The notes beneath the pieces were generated by a model, which had not been told where the DNA came from, made no database searches, and saw nothing but the letters and a program-made list of their open reading frames with translations. This document shows positions 1 to 7,606 of a DNA stretch of 26,923 bases, piece after piece. Where the stretch lies: assembly GCA_934777245.1 (NCBI GenBank), contig CAKVND010000031.1:1-26923 (forward strand), written 5' to 3'. Every line of letters begins with the position of its first letter. The first letter of the stretch is position 1. A program made the position numbers and the translations under genes. This DNA is from an uncultured Candidatus Melainabacteria bacterium. Lineage in GTDB: Bacteria; Cyanobacteriota; Vampirovibrionia; Gastranaerophilales; Gastranaerophilaceae.

Positions 1-5
1 TTTTA

Positions 6-248
6 TTATGCCGCTTCTGTTTGAACATATTTGGCTGATTTCGCAACAACGCCATAGCAAACCATCGTAAGTCGATTATTCAACGCCAACATAGTTCTAA
101 AATTATTTGCAGATGCACCCATTGCGCTCATCATATCATCTGCTGAAACCTTGGATGTCAACGCATCTTCATTGTGATTATCCACTTTTTCTTGTGCATA
201 CTTTTCTACTAATAACTTGTCAATAAAATCTCTTGCGCCAATTGCCAT
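6..248 (-). CDS. Small hypothetical protein (80 aa)
   Basis: I do not recognise this protein. It is 80 aa, soluble-looking and mostly helical by composition, with no signal peptide or membrane segment and a short Ala/Met-rich middle (DDMMSAMGASANN). The start is well supported: an AGGAGAG ribosome-binding site lies about 7 bases before the ATG on the minus strand. It is divergently oriented from the 42-codon gene at 424, and the 175-bp gap between them carries a sequence block also found upstream of the gene at 7607. It is probably a real, expressed small gene of unknown role. Confidence 0.6.
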   Translation of the reverse strand: MAIGARDFIDKLLVEKYAQEKVDNHNEDALTSKVSADDMMSAMGASANNFRTMLALNNRLTMVCYGVVAKSAKYVQTEAA

Positions 249-313
249 AATAAACTCTCCTATTTTCTTTTTATTTATCTCTTATGTATATATAAAGTAT
301 TTAACTTTTTATA

Positions 314-350
314 AATTGCCTTTTTGTAAACATTTGTAACAATATCTTTA
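314..350 (-). promoter_or_regulatory. Intergenic block shared with the region upstream of the gene at 7607
   Basis: On the minus strand this reads GATATTGTTACAAA, then TGTTTACAAA, then AAGGCAATTT. The plus strand at 7539-7562 reads GATATCGTAACAAA then TAGGCAATTT, so the two blocks align with one 10-base unit extra here. About 20 bases further downstream a TATATA-like stretch could be the -10 of the 80-aa gene. The match is seen by eye. That it is a regulator site or extended promoter is inference. Confidence 0.4.
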
Positions 351-423
351 AAAACCCTAAAGTTTTTAAAAATTATGCCGATATATAAAATGTAGGCAAT
401 ACAAAACATAAGGAGTAATTAAT

Positions 424-552
424 ATGTACGCTATGTGGCCAGGATGTTACAGTTTTAGAGATGAACTTAAAATGTTCGCATTATGGTTAAAAGAGCAAAC
501 AGAAGCTCTTGTGTTAAAAATTTACGAAATTGACCGTTTAATGAACGGATAA
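424..552 (+). CDS. 42-aa small protein with strong ribosome-binding site
   Basis: ATG at 424 opens 42 codons, beginning MYAMWPGCYSFRDE and ending DRLMNG, and stopping at 550-552. A near-ideal AAGGAG (410-415) sits 8 bases upstream, and a clear intrinsic terminator follows at 600-631, so this looks like an independent short gene. The protein has an aromatic N-terminus (Y, W, Y, F), one Cys, and a C-terminal part that would form an amphipathic helix. No family is recognised. A perfect 6-bp hairpin (AAGAGC 491-496 with GCTCTT 505-510) lies inside it, so a dual RNA role cannot be excluded. Confidence 0.6.
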   Translation: MYAMWPGCYSFRDELKMFALWLKEQTEALVLKIYEIDRLMNG

Positions 553-599
553 GCCGAAATAAATTTTCTCCAAAATTCTCTCTCTTTTCTCAAATATTT

Positions 600-631
600 A
601 AGCTTGCTAAGTGCAAGCTTTTATTTTTTTG
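600..631 (+). terminator. Rho-independent terminator after the 42-aa gene
   Basis: A perfect 8-bp stem, AAGCTTGC (600-607) and GCAAGCTT (613-620), with a 5-base loop, is followed by a T-rich run to 631. It lies 47 bp after the stop of the 42-aa gene and before cysS, separating the two transcripts. Confidence 0.85.
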
Positions 632-695
632 TAGCTGTAATATTATTTTTTTTGTAATAAAATTAATATGCCGAGGCTAATTTAGGGAGAAATTT

Positions 696-2069
696 ATGAG
701 ATTACATAACTCTTACACAAATCAAGTTGAAGAATTTAAACCAATAGAAAAAAATAAAGTAAAAATGTATGTTTGCGGACCAACCGTTTATGACAATGCA
801 CACTTAGGACACGCAAGATGTTACATAACTTGGGATGTTTTATACAGATATCTTAAGTTTAAAGGATATGACGTTACTTATTGCAGAAATGTTACGGATG
901 TTGATGATAAAATTCTTAAAAAAGCTGAAAAAGAAGGTAAGACTCCTGAAGAAGTTTCTCAATATTGGTATAAAAAATTTAGCGATAGCATGAAGGCTTT
1001 AAACAACTTAAAACCTGATATTGAACCTTTTGCAACAAAAACATTAGGTGAAATGATTGCGATAAACAAAGATTTGATTAACAAAGGTTTTGCTTACGAA
1101 TCAAATGGGGATGTTTATTTTAGAGTAAAAAAATTCCCTAAATACGGATATCTGTCAAAACAACCGATTGATCAATTAGAAAGCGGTGCAAGAATTGAAG
1201 TTGGCGAACAAAAAGAAGATCCGCTTGATTTTGCATTGTGGAAAAAAGATGAAAAATTCGGATATAAATCACCTTGGGGCGTTGGACGTCCGGGGTGGCA
1301 CATTGAATGCTCTGCGATGAGCAGAAAGCATTTAGGCAAAACTATTGATATACACGCAGGTGGTGCAGATTTAATATTCCCACACCACGAAAATGAAATT
1401 GCTCAATCAGAATGTGCGAACGGATGTAAATTCGTAAACTATTGGTTACACAACGGGTTTGTTACAATTAACAAAGAAAAAATGTCAAAATCTTTAGGTA
1501 ATTTCTTAACAATTGATGATTTGCTTAAAAATTATGATGCTAATACAATCAGATTCTTTATTTTAACAAATCATTACCGCATGCCGGTTGAATTCTCAGA
1601 CGAAGCGCTTCAAGCAGCAGCAAACGGAGTTAAGAGAATGTTAAACGCAAAAAGAACTCCGATTGATGAAACTTTAGATTTAACTCAATTTGATGAATAC
1701 AAAGAATTTGTAAACGCAATGGACGATGATTTGAACACATCAAAAGCTTTAGCAGTATTATTTGATTTAACAAACAAAGCAAACAAAGATGTTCCTTATG
1801 CATTTACTTTATTGCATAAATTAGCTGAAACACTTGGTTTTACTTTTGCTAAAGCTACTCTATCAGAGGACGAATTAAAAGCTAAACTAGAAGAAATAAG
1901 CAAAGAGTTGGGCGAAAATTATGACTCAATGGATGCTATAATTGAAACAAGAAAGCAAGCAAGAGCAGATAAGAATTGGGATTTAGCTGATAAAATCCGT
2001 GTTGCTCTTGATAAAGTAGGTATTGTGCTAAAAGATTCTAAGGAAGGTACAACTTGGGAAGTAAAATAA
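696..2069 (+). CDS. cysS: Cysteinyl-tRNA synthetase
   Basis: This class I synthetase charges tRNA-Cys with cysteine in the cytosol. At 457 aa it has the usual family length. The HIGH signature appears as HLGH (residues 36-39) after CGPTVYD, and KMSKS is at 262-266. The expected zinc ligands are all present: Cys27, Cys205 in WHIEC (201-205), and His230 and Glu234 in HHENE. The start follows an AGGGAGA site. An AT-rich stretch at about 635-669 probably holds its promoter, but no consensus is clear. Its 3' end overlaps the next gene by 16 bases, so it likely heads a cysS-spoIID-murJ transcript. Confidence 0.97.
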   Translation: MRLHNSYTNQVEEFKPIEKNKVKMYVCGPTVYDNAHLGHARCYITWDVLYRYLKFKGYDVTYCRNVTDVDDKILKKAEKEGKTPEEVSQYWYKKFSDSMKALNNLKPDIEPFATKTLGEMIAINKDLINKGFAYESNGDVYFRVKKFPKYGYLSKQPIDQLESGARIEVGEQKEDPLDFALWKKDEKFGYKSPWGVGRPGWHIECSAMSRKHLGKTIDIHAGGADLIFPHHENEIAQSECANGCKFVNYWLHNGFVTINKEKMSKSLGNFLTIDDLLKNYDANTIRFFILTNHYRMPVEFSDEALQAAANGVKRMLNAKRTPIDETLDLTQFDEYKEFVNAMDDDLNTSKALAVLFDLTNKANKDVPYAFTLLHKLAETLGFTFAKATLSEDELKAKLEEISKELGENYDSMDAIIETRKQARADKNWDLADKIRVALDKVGIVLKDSKEGTTWEVK

Positions 2070-3688
2070 GAAAGCTTGCTCTAGTATTATTGCTAATTGC
2101 AAGTATAGTTGGGGGAGTGAATACAGCTTTTGCTGCAAATACTGATGTAGTAAGAGTCGGACTTACGGATAATAAGTTTCAAAATGTATTAAAACAAACT
2201 ATAACCGTATATGGAACGGCAGATTGTGAGATTTGCGATAGAGAAACAAAAAAAATCATCTCAAGAATTCCTGCGAATGCAGATATAATAATCAAAAATG
2301 GCGTTGCAGGCTTGGATGTGACAATAAACGGACGTAGTGCTACACTAAGAGATTTTGTTGTAATTTGTCCACAAGGTGTATTGGGCGTAAAAGATTTGAC
2401 AAGAAAAGGTAAACCTGCACTTTATCACGGCGCTTTTGAAGTTATTCAAAAAGATGATAGAAGAGGTTTTTATCTTGTAAATCTTGTAGAAACTCAAGAA
2501 TACTTAAAAGGGGTAGTTCCTAATGAAATGCCGGTTAGGTTTGGTCTTGAAGCTTTAAAAGCACAAGCAGTCGCGGCGAGAAATTATGTTTTAACTCCAA
2601 GAACTCAGGCTTATAAAGAATTTAACGTTGTTGATAGTGTTGCAAGCCAAGTATATTACGGCGTTAATACCGAAGCTGATTTGGCAACACGCGCAGTTAT
2701 GGAAACCGATGGCATTGTTGCTTTATATAATAATGAACCGATTTTGGCGTTGTACAGTTCAACCGCCGGAGGTTATACAGAAAGCTATTCACACGCCTTT
2801 TCTGACCCGTTAACAAAAATGTTTCCATCAATAAACAAACCTTATTTAACAGCTGTTCCTGACAAATCTGAATTTAAGAGTTTGGAAGATGAAAACGATG
2901 CCAAGAAGTTTTATGAAAGCAAAGTTCCTTCTTTTGATATTGAATCACCTTATTACAGATGGCGAAAACAATGGGCTGTCGGCGAACTTGAAAATGTTTT
3001 AAAAACTACTATGATTGCTCAATCTAAGACAGGATTTATACATCCTGCATTTAAACAGGGTGATGATTTAGGCAAAATTAAAGACATTAAGGTTATGAAG
3101 CGCGGTGCATCTGGAAAAGCAGTCGAAATTGAACTTATGACTACAAAAGGTTGTTATAGAATCGCTAAAGAACTTGTAATCAGAAGAGTTTTTCAAAAAG
3201 ATGGAGTGTCACTACCTAGCGCAAATATAGTTTTTGAAAAAAATCTTGATAATTACGGCAATGTAACTGATATTACCATTTTTGGCGGAGGTTTCGGGCA
3301 TGGTGTCGGAATGAGTCAATATGGTGCCGGTTATATGGCAACAAAATTGAATCAGCCTTATTATAATATTTTAAGACACTATTATACAGGCATAAATCTT
3401 GGAACTATGCCGAAAACTATTTGCGGAGAAGAAGTTAAGGAAACTTTTTGGGCGCCGATTGGTAGAGCGCAGTTAGTTATTACAAACTCAACTGCGGCCA
3501 AGATTGCAGTAAAAATTAATGGTAGAACTATGGAATTTCCAGTAACAAAGACGATTTTCCAAAAAGATTATAGAATAGATATTTCAAGATATATTGAAGA
3601 TGGAGAAAATACTATTGTTTACTACCCTCCGACACTTGGTAGAGCAGTAACTTTATATGTAGAATTGGTTGAAAAATATGGAACATAA
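2054..3688 (+). CDS. SpoIID/LytB-domain secreted protein
   Basis: This exported protein (544 aa) has a SpoIID/LytB domain; characterised SpoIID is a lytic transglycosylase acting on peptidoglycan without stem peptides, and LytB-type relatives enhance amidases. Residues 1-28 form a signal peptide (KIRK, a hydrophobic core, cleavage after AFA). The domain core spans about 125-450, with VVPNEMP (154-160, Glu158 aligned with the SpoIID catalytic Glu), STAGGYTES and the family signature GGGFGHGVGMSQYGA (411-425). A Cys pair (CEIC, 58-61) lies in the N-terminal part, and about 90 residues after the core look like a beta domain. The start is TTG with AGGAAGG 6 bases upstream, inside the end of cysS; it alone gives a full signal peptide. 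Such proteins are common in Cyanobacteria and need not imply sporulation. The neighbouring murJ fits a cell-wall role. Confidence 0.88.
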   Translation: MGSKIRKLALVLLLIASIVGGVNTAFAANTDVVRVGLTDNKFQNVLKQTITVYGTADCEICDRETKKIISRIPANADIIIKNGVAGLDVTINGRSATLRDFVVICPQGVLGVKDLTRKGKPALYHGAFEVIQKDDRRGFYLVNLVETQEYLKGVVPNEMPVRFGLEALKAQAVAARNYVLTPRTQAYKEFNVVDSVASQVYYGVNTEADLATRAVMETDGIVALYNNEPILALYSSTAGGYTESYSHAFSDPLTKMFPSINKPYLTAVPDKSEFKSLEDENDAKKFYESKVPSFDIESPYYRWRKQWAVGELENVLKTTMIAQSKTGFIHPAFKQGDDLGKIKDIKVMKRGASGKAVEIELMTTKGCYRIAKELVIRRVFQKDGVSLPSANIVFEKNLDNYGNVTDITIFGGGFGHGVGMSQYGAGYMATKLNQPYYNILRHYYTGINLGTMPKTICGEEVKETFWAPIGRAQLVITNSTAAKIAVKINGRTMEFPVTKTIFQKDYRIDISRYIEDGENTIVYYPPTLGRAVTLYVELVEKYGT

Positions 3689-5270
3689 AGAAGTTAAGAT
3701 GGTTAAAGATGAAACCCCAAGCGTGCTGAAAGCTGCATGGCTTATTGCACTTGTAACTATTGCAAGTAAGTTTATGGGGTTTGTGCGAGATATGGTTGTC
3801 GCAAATTTTTATGGTGCAACACTTGTTTCAGACGCTTATTTTTACGCATTACAAATTCCATCATTAGCAATAATTATTTTAGGCGGAGTTGGCGGGCCGT
3901 TTCATAGTGCTGCAGTTGCAGTATTTTCAAAACTGATTCCTGATTTCGATTCCAAACCTGATGAGTTTGTGAATAAATTGTATAACACGTTTTTAACTGT
4001 TTCATTCTTATTTTTCGCAATTTGTTCAATATTAGGCTTCTTTTTTGCTGATAAAATAATGGGTATAATTATTTCGGCAGGATCTCCTGAATTAGTCGCT
4101 TTAGCATCGGCTCATTTCAAAATCATGTCACCGATTATTTTAATCGGCGGTATTATTGGGATTTACTACGGACTTTTGATTTGTCATAAACAATATATTT
4201 TACCGAATTTGTCGCCTATGATTTTGAGCCTTGTTGTTATTGGTGTAATTTCTGTTGTCCATAATGATAAATCCGGCATGGCGTTGGCTTTTGCAACAAC
4301 TTTGGGGGCTGTATGTCAATTGTTGGTTCAGTTTCCAAAATTAAGACAAATAGGATACAGAATCAAACCGAATTTAAATATCAAAAACAATCCGCAATTC
4401 AAAAATATCTGTGAACTTCTTTTCCCTGCGATTTTGAGTTCAACAATAGGTCAAATAAGTATTTATATTGATATGTTTTTCGCATCGACTCTTGTAGAAG
4501 GCGCGTGGACTTCTGTTGTATTTGCAAACAGAATATTCCAATTCCCGGTTGGTATTTTGGTAACAGCGTTTTTAGTACCACTGTTTCCTATATTTTCAAG
4601 ATTGGCAGGAGAAGGCGATTTAGAATCTGTAAAAAAATACTTCAATAAAGGCGTTGGCGTTTTATTTTTCGCAGCTATGCCTATGATAATTTTGATTTTA
4701 TTATTAGCAAAAGACGGTATTTCTTTGATTTTTGAACGTGGTGCATTTAACGCAAATGCTGTTTATATGGTATCAGAAGCTTTATGTTTCTTGTCTTTCT
4801 CAATATTACCTTATGTATTTAGAGATTCAATAACAAGAGTTTATTACGCATTTAACGATTCAAAAACTCCGTTTATAATTGCGATTTCATCAATCGGTTT
4901 GAAGGCTGTTTTAAACTGGCTTTTAATCTTGAAATTTAATATGGGAATTGCCGGAATTACACTTTCAACTTCATTTATAACTTTGTTTAACGCAACTTTC
5001 TTAGGATTATTTATTTATAAAAAAGTTCGACTTGATTATAAAACATTGTTTGTAAATTTTGCAAAAATGGCATTAGCTGGAGTTATAACATTTGTTGCAT
5101 GTTACATTTTATGCGTTGCTTATGATAAAATTCAACTTCCAAAATATGTATTTGAATTCTCAAAAATAGTAGTTGTAATTATTGGATGCTTAGGACTTTA
5201 TACAGGCTTGAATCTTTTGTTTAAAATGGATTATGCAAAAGAATTAGCAAACAGAGTCTTAAAAAAATAA
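3678..5270 (+). CDS. murJ: Lipid II flippase MurJ
   Basis: This polytopic inner-membrane protein of the MOP superfamily (530 aa, about 14 membrane segments) moves lipid II across the membrane for peptidoglycan synthesis. The family N-terminus is clear: LKAAWLIALVTIASKFMGFVRD, then YGATLVSDAYFYA and later GGVGGPFHSAAV. Central segments include FPAILSSTIGQISIYIDMFFAS and FQFPVGILVTAFLVPLFP, both typical of MurJ. The gene overlaps the spoIID-like gene by 11 bases, implying cotranscription. Start choice is uncertain: ATG 3678 is used here, TTG 3669 and ATG 3699 are in frame, and none has a strong ribosome-binding site. Confidence 0.93.
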   Translation: MEHKEVKMVKDETPSVLKAAWLIALVTIASKFMGFVRDMVVANFYGATLVSDAYFYALQIPSLAIIILGGVGGPFHSAAVAVFSKLIPDFDSKPDEFVNKLYNTFLTVSFLFFAICSILGFFFADKIMGIIISAGSPELVALASAHFKIMSPIILIGGIIGIYYGLLICHKQYILPNLSPMILSLVVIGVISVVHNDKSGMALAFATTLGAVCQLLVQFPKLRQIGYRIKPNLNIKNNPQFKNICELLFPAILSSTIGQISIYIDMFFASTLVEGAWTSVVFANRIFQFPVGILVTAFLVPLFPIFSRLAGEGDLESVKKYFNKGVGVLFFAAMPMIILILLLAKDGISLIFERGAFNANAVYMVSEALCFLSFSILPYVFRDSITRVYYAFNDSKTPFIIAISSIGLKAVLNWLLILKFNMGIAGITLSTSFITLFNATFLGLFIYKKVRLDYKTLFVNFAKMALAGVITFVACYILCVAYDKIQLPKYVFEFSKIVVVIIGCLGLYTGLNLLFKMDYAKELANRVLKK

Positions 5271-5281
5271 AACAAAAATCT

Positions 5282-5310
5282 TTGTAAATTATTGTAACTT
5301 TTTTTATATT
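5282..5310 (+). promoter_or_regulatory. Probable promoter of the metallophosphoesterase gene
   Basis: TTGTAA (5282-5287) and TATATT (5305-5310) are separated by 17 bases, about 50 bases before the ATG at 5362. A second TTGTAA starts exactly 10 bases after the first (5292-5297). It fits a housekeeping sigma promoter, but the AT-rich context lowers specificity. Confidence 0.4.
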
Positions 5311-5361
5311 ACTAGCAAATATTTTTTTTACGCGACTTAAAATAAAAAAAAGTAGGTGCAA

Positions 5362-6957
5362 ATGAATATAAAAATATCAACAAATAATTTCAATATTCCA
5401 AAATTTAACTTTAAAAAGAACGATGAGAAACAAAAAGTGGAGAATCCGATAAATTCAAAACTTGAAAAAACTCCACAAAATGATACATTTGAGATGTCTA
5501 TTGGCTATGTAAACGATGAACACGGTCAGACAAACAATATGATGCGAATTTTATCCGGCTTAAAAGGCGATTTGAGACTTTCTGCCGGTGATAATGATAT
5601 TGGAGATGAGAAAAATAAGGCAATTCATAGAGCAACTATGAAGTTCTTAAATTTAGCCAACATTAGCGCAACAGCATTAGGTAACCACGAAATGGATACA
5701 ACTCAAGCCGACTTGATGGATTCTAATGAAGATTTTAATGGCGATATACTTGCCGTAAATATTAAGCAGGGACGAATTGAAGATGAAGACGATGATGAAG
5801 TTAAAGAATTTGGCAGAGCACAAATTACAAACTCTTTAAAAAATTCAAAAATTGTGGAAGTTAACGGAGAAAAAGTTGGTTTAGTAGGCGCGTCCCCAAT
5901 TGATATGTTTGATAGACTTACCCATCCAAATTATCATACAGATTGTTCTATTGATGCTTTAGAAGATACAATTGAAGATATTCAAGATGAAGTTGATAAA
6001 TTAAAAGAGCAAGGTATTAATAAAATCTTCTTACTTTCTCATTTAGGACATCAAAAAGATCAAATTGTAGCACAAAATACAAAAGATATTGATGTAATTA
6101 TTGGTGGACATACCCACGAATTAGTTAAAGATATTAAAGAAGGCGAAAATCTTTTTTATAACGAAGATGGTGAGCCTGTAGTTTTAACAGAAGCCGGACG
6201 TGATGGTGCTTTTTTTGGGAAATTAAATTTAACATTTGATAAAGATGGAGTAATCACAAAAGCCCAAAATAATATTGGAGAAACAAGATTGTTCCATAAA
6301 AACATGATTAATCAATACATTTTTGATGAAATTCTAGGAACGCCGGAAAAAGTTGGTTTTATCCGCAAAGCTCCACCACCTCCAACTACACTTATTGAAG
6401 AAAATCCACATGCAAACTTCGTTTGTGACGCAATGAGAGCAGAAATGGGTGCTGATATTGGAGTTTGGAATAATAGCGGTATTCGAAATTTCTTCCATGA
6501 AGGTGAAATTGATTCTCGTGACATAAAAGATATCGCACCATTCTTTGATAGAATGTCTTTAGCAGAAGTTTCAGAAAAAACGCTTGTAGATATGTTTAAA
6601 GAAACAATCAAAACAACTTATACAAGTCACGGCAATAAGCCCGGATTAATTGCAGTTTCCGGATTAAATTATACAGTAAGCCCTAAAAAAGGCGAACTAA
6701 CTGCAATGAATTTTATTGATAAAAATGGAAAAGAAATCCCAATTGATATTAATAATCCTCGTTCTGACAAAATGTATAAAGTCGCAACTGATGAATTCAT
6801 GATGTCAGCAGGAGCAGATTATGCAGTTCTAGCTCCACACGACAAATGCCTTGAAATCTTACCGTATGACAAAGATGTTTTGACTTGTGAATACATTAAA
6901 CACTTAAACAAACCTATTGATATTAATCAAACCGGCAGAATAAAATTCGAAGACTAG
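5362..6957 (+). CDS. 5'-nucleotidase-like metallophosphoesterase, no signal peptide
   Basis: This 531-aa protein resembles the UshA/5'-nucleotidase family, which hydrolyses nucleotides or related phosphoesters with two metals. The N-terminal calcineurin-like domain shows NDEHG (51-55), AGDNDIGD (75-82), GNHEMD (107-112), LSHLGH (225-230) and GGHTHE (248-253), so the metal ligands appear complete. The C-terminal substrate domain has NPHANFVCDAMR, then NNSGIR and a family-like SGLNY. Relatives are normally periplasmic or anchored, yet here there is no signal peptide: the first 45 residues are polar and basic, starting MNIKISTNNF, in the style of other proteins in this window. ATG 5362 follows AGTAGGTG closely; an in-frame GTG at 5356 is the alternative. 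The substrate is unknown. Confidence 0.82.
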   Translation: MNIKISTNNFNIPKFNFKKNDEKQKVENPINSKLEKTPQNDTFEMSIGYVNDEHGQTNNMMRILSGLKGDLRLSAGDNDIGDEKNKAIHRATMKFLNLANISATALGNHEMDTTQADLMDSNEDFNGDILAVNIKQGRIEDEDDDEVKEFGRAQITNSLKNSKIVEVNGEKVGLVGASPIDMFDRLTHPNYHTDCSIDALEDTIEDIQDEVDKLKEQGINKIFLLSHLGHQKDQIVAQNTKDIDVIIGGHTHELVKDIKEGENLFYNEDGEPVVLTEAGRDGAFFGKLNLTFDKDGVITKAQNNIGETRLFHKNMINQYIFDEILGTPEKVGFIRKAPPPPTTLIEENPHANFVCDAMRAEMGADIGVWNNSGIRNFFHEGEIDSRDIKDIAPFFDRMSLAEVSEKTLVDMFKETIKTTYTSHGNKPGLIAVSGLNYTVSPKKGELTAMNFIDKNGKEIPIDINNPRSDKMYKVATDEFMMSAGADYAVLAPHDKCLEILPYDKDVLTCEYIKHLNKPIDINQTGRIKFED

Positions 6958-6998
6958 AAATTTTAATATAAATTTTGTAAACATTGCTTCACATTCTA

Positions 6999-7027
6999 AT
7001 GACAAAAACTGTCTATTTAGTTATGAT
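6999..7027 (+). promoter_or_regulatory. Promoter of the 158-aa gene
   Basis: ATGACA (6999-7004) and TATGAT (7022-7027) are 17 bases apart, each one mismatch from the sigma-70 consensus. They lie 34 bases before the GTG start at 7062, whose GGGGAG site is at 7047-7052. This is one of the best promoter candidates here. Confidence 0.6.
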
Positions 7028-7061
7028 TAATGTGTAAAGAGGAAAAGGGGAGTTTTGGCTC

Positions 7062-7538
7062 GTGTTTAATAAGAAGATTGAAACGATTAATCCTATTCAA
7101 AGTACATTCTCAAGAGATGAAGACGCGTTTACAGCGCTTTCAACGTCAGCTTTGTTGGCAAAAAGTTCTGTTCCATATTCACACAGAAGAATTGCTGATA
7201 ATTATGTAATCATCAAAAAAGTTTATCGTTTTCAAGCTGTTCAAAGCAGAATTACTAACTCTGAATTACAACTTCTTAAAAAATACGATTTCAACACTCT
7301 TGAATTTTCTACTATTAAACAAATTAATGAAGAACTGTCATATCTAAAAAAATGGTCAACTTCCGGCAACGAACTTTTAAGAAAAGATGCGGATAATCTT
7401 CTTCAAATAAGATGTAAAGAATTAAAATACATTGTTGCCAGCAGATATGCGACAGTTACAAATGAATTTTATAATGGCTATAAAGCATTAGAAAAGTATT
7501 TTGAAGAAATTTCAAAATTTTACTCACCGGTTTGTTAA
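7062..7538 (+). CDS. Hypothetical helical protein (158 aa)
   Basis: No family is recognised. The protein is basic, with no signal peptide or membrane segment. It looks mostly helical from about residue 40, with a possible coiled coil at 60-110 (repeated Leu/Ile with Lys/Glu) and a single Cys as the last residue. The first 25 residues (MFNKKIETINPIQSTF) are of lower complexity, like the N-termini of the genes at 5362 and 7607. The start is GTG, supported by GGGGAG 9 bases upstream and a good promoter at 6999-7027. Its stop codon lies inside a 22-bp palindrome. It stands alone and in line with the next gene, whose function is also unknown. Confidence 0.65.
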   Translation: MFNKKIETINPIQSTFSRDEDAFTALSTSALLAKSSVPYSHRRIADNYVIIKKVYRFQAVQSRITNSELQLLKKYDFNTLEFSTIKQINEELSYLKKWSTSGNELLRKDADNLLQIRCKELKYIVASRYATVTNEFYNGYKALEKYFEEISKFYSPVC

Positions 7539-7552
7539 GATATCGTAACAAA
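7531..7552 (+). repeat. 22-bp near-perfect palindrome over the stop of the 158-aa gene
   Basis: TTTGTTA (7531-7537) mirrors TAACAAA (7546-7552) around a central GATATC (7539-7544), with only the pair 7538/7545 unmatched. No T-run follows, so an intrinsic terminator is unlikely. Its position 54 bases before the next ATG suits an operator for a dimeric regulator, which is inference. Confidence 0.5.
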
Positions 7553-7585
7553 TAGGCAATTTTTAACTTTTAGGTGTTTTATAGT
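7539..7585 (+). promoter_or_regulatory. Shared block and putative -10 before the 245-aa gene
   Basis: GATATCGTAACAAA followed by TAGGCAATTT (7539-7562) matches the block on the minus strand at 314-350. A TATAGT (7580-7585) lies 19 bases after GGCAAT, similar to the spacing in the other copy. No standard -35 is visible at the right distance, so the block itself may replace or overlap it. Confidence 0.4.
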
Positions 7586-7606
7586 AGCCGAAAGGTTTTA
7601 TAAAAC

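Noticed and set aside
424..695. Leader-peptide attenuator controlling cysS
   Set aside because: A short ORF plus terminator before cysS suggests this, but the ORF has only one Cys codon, far from the terminator, and no competing antiterminator pairing was seen. No T-box features were recognised either.
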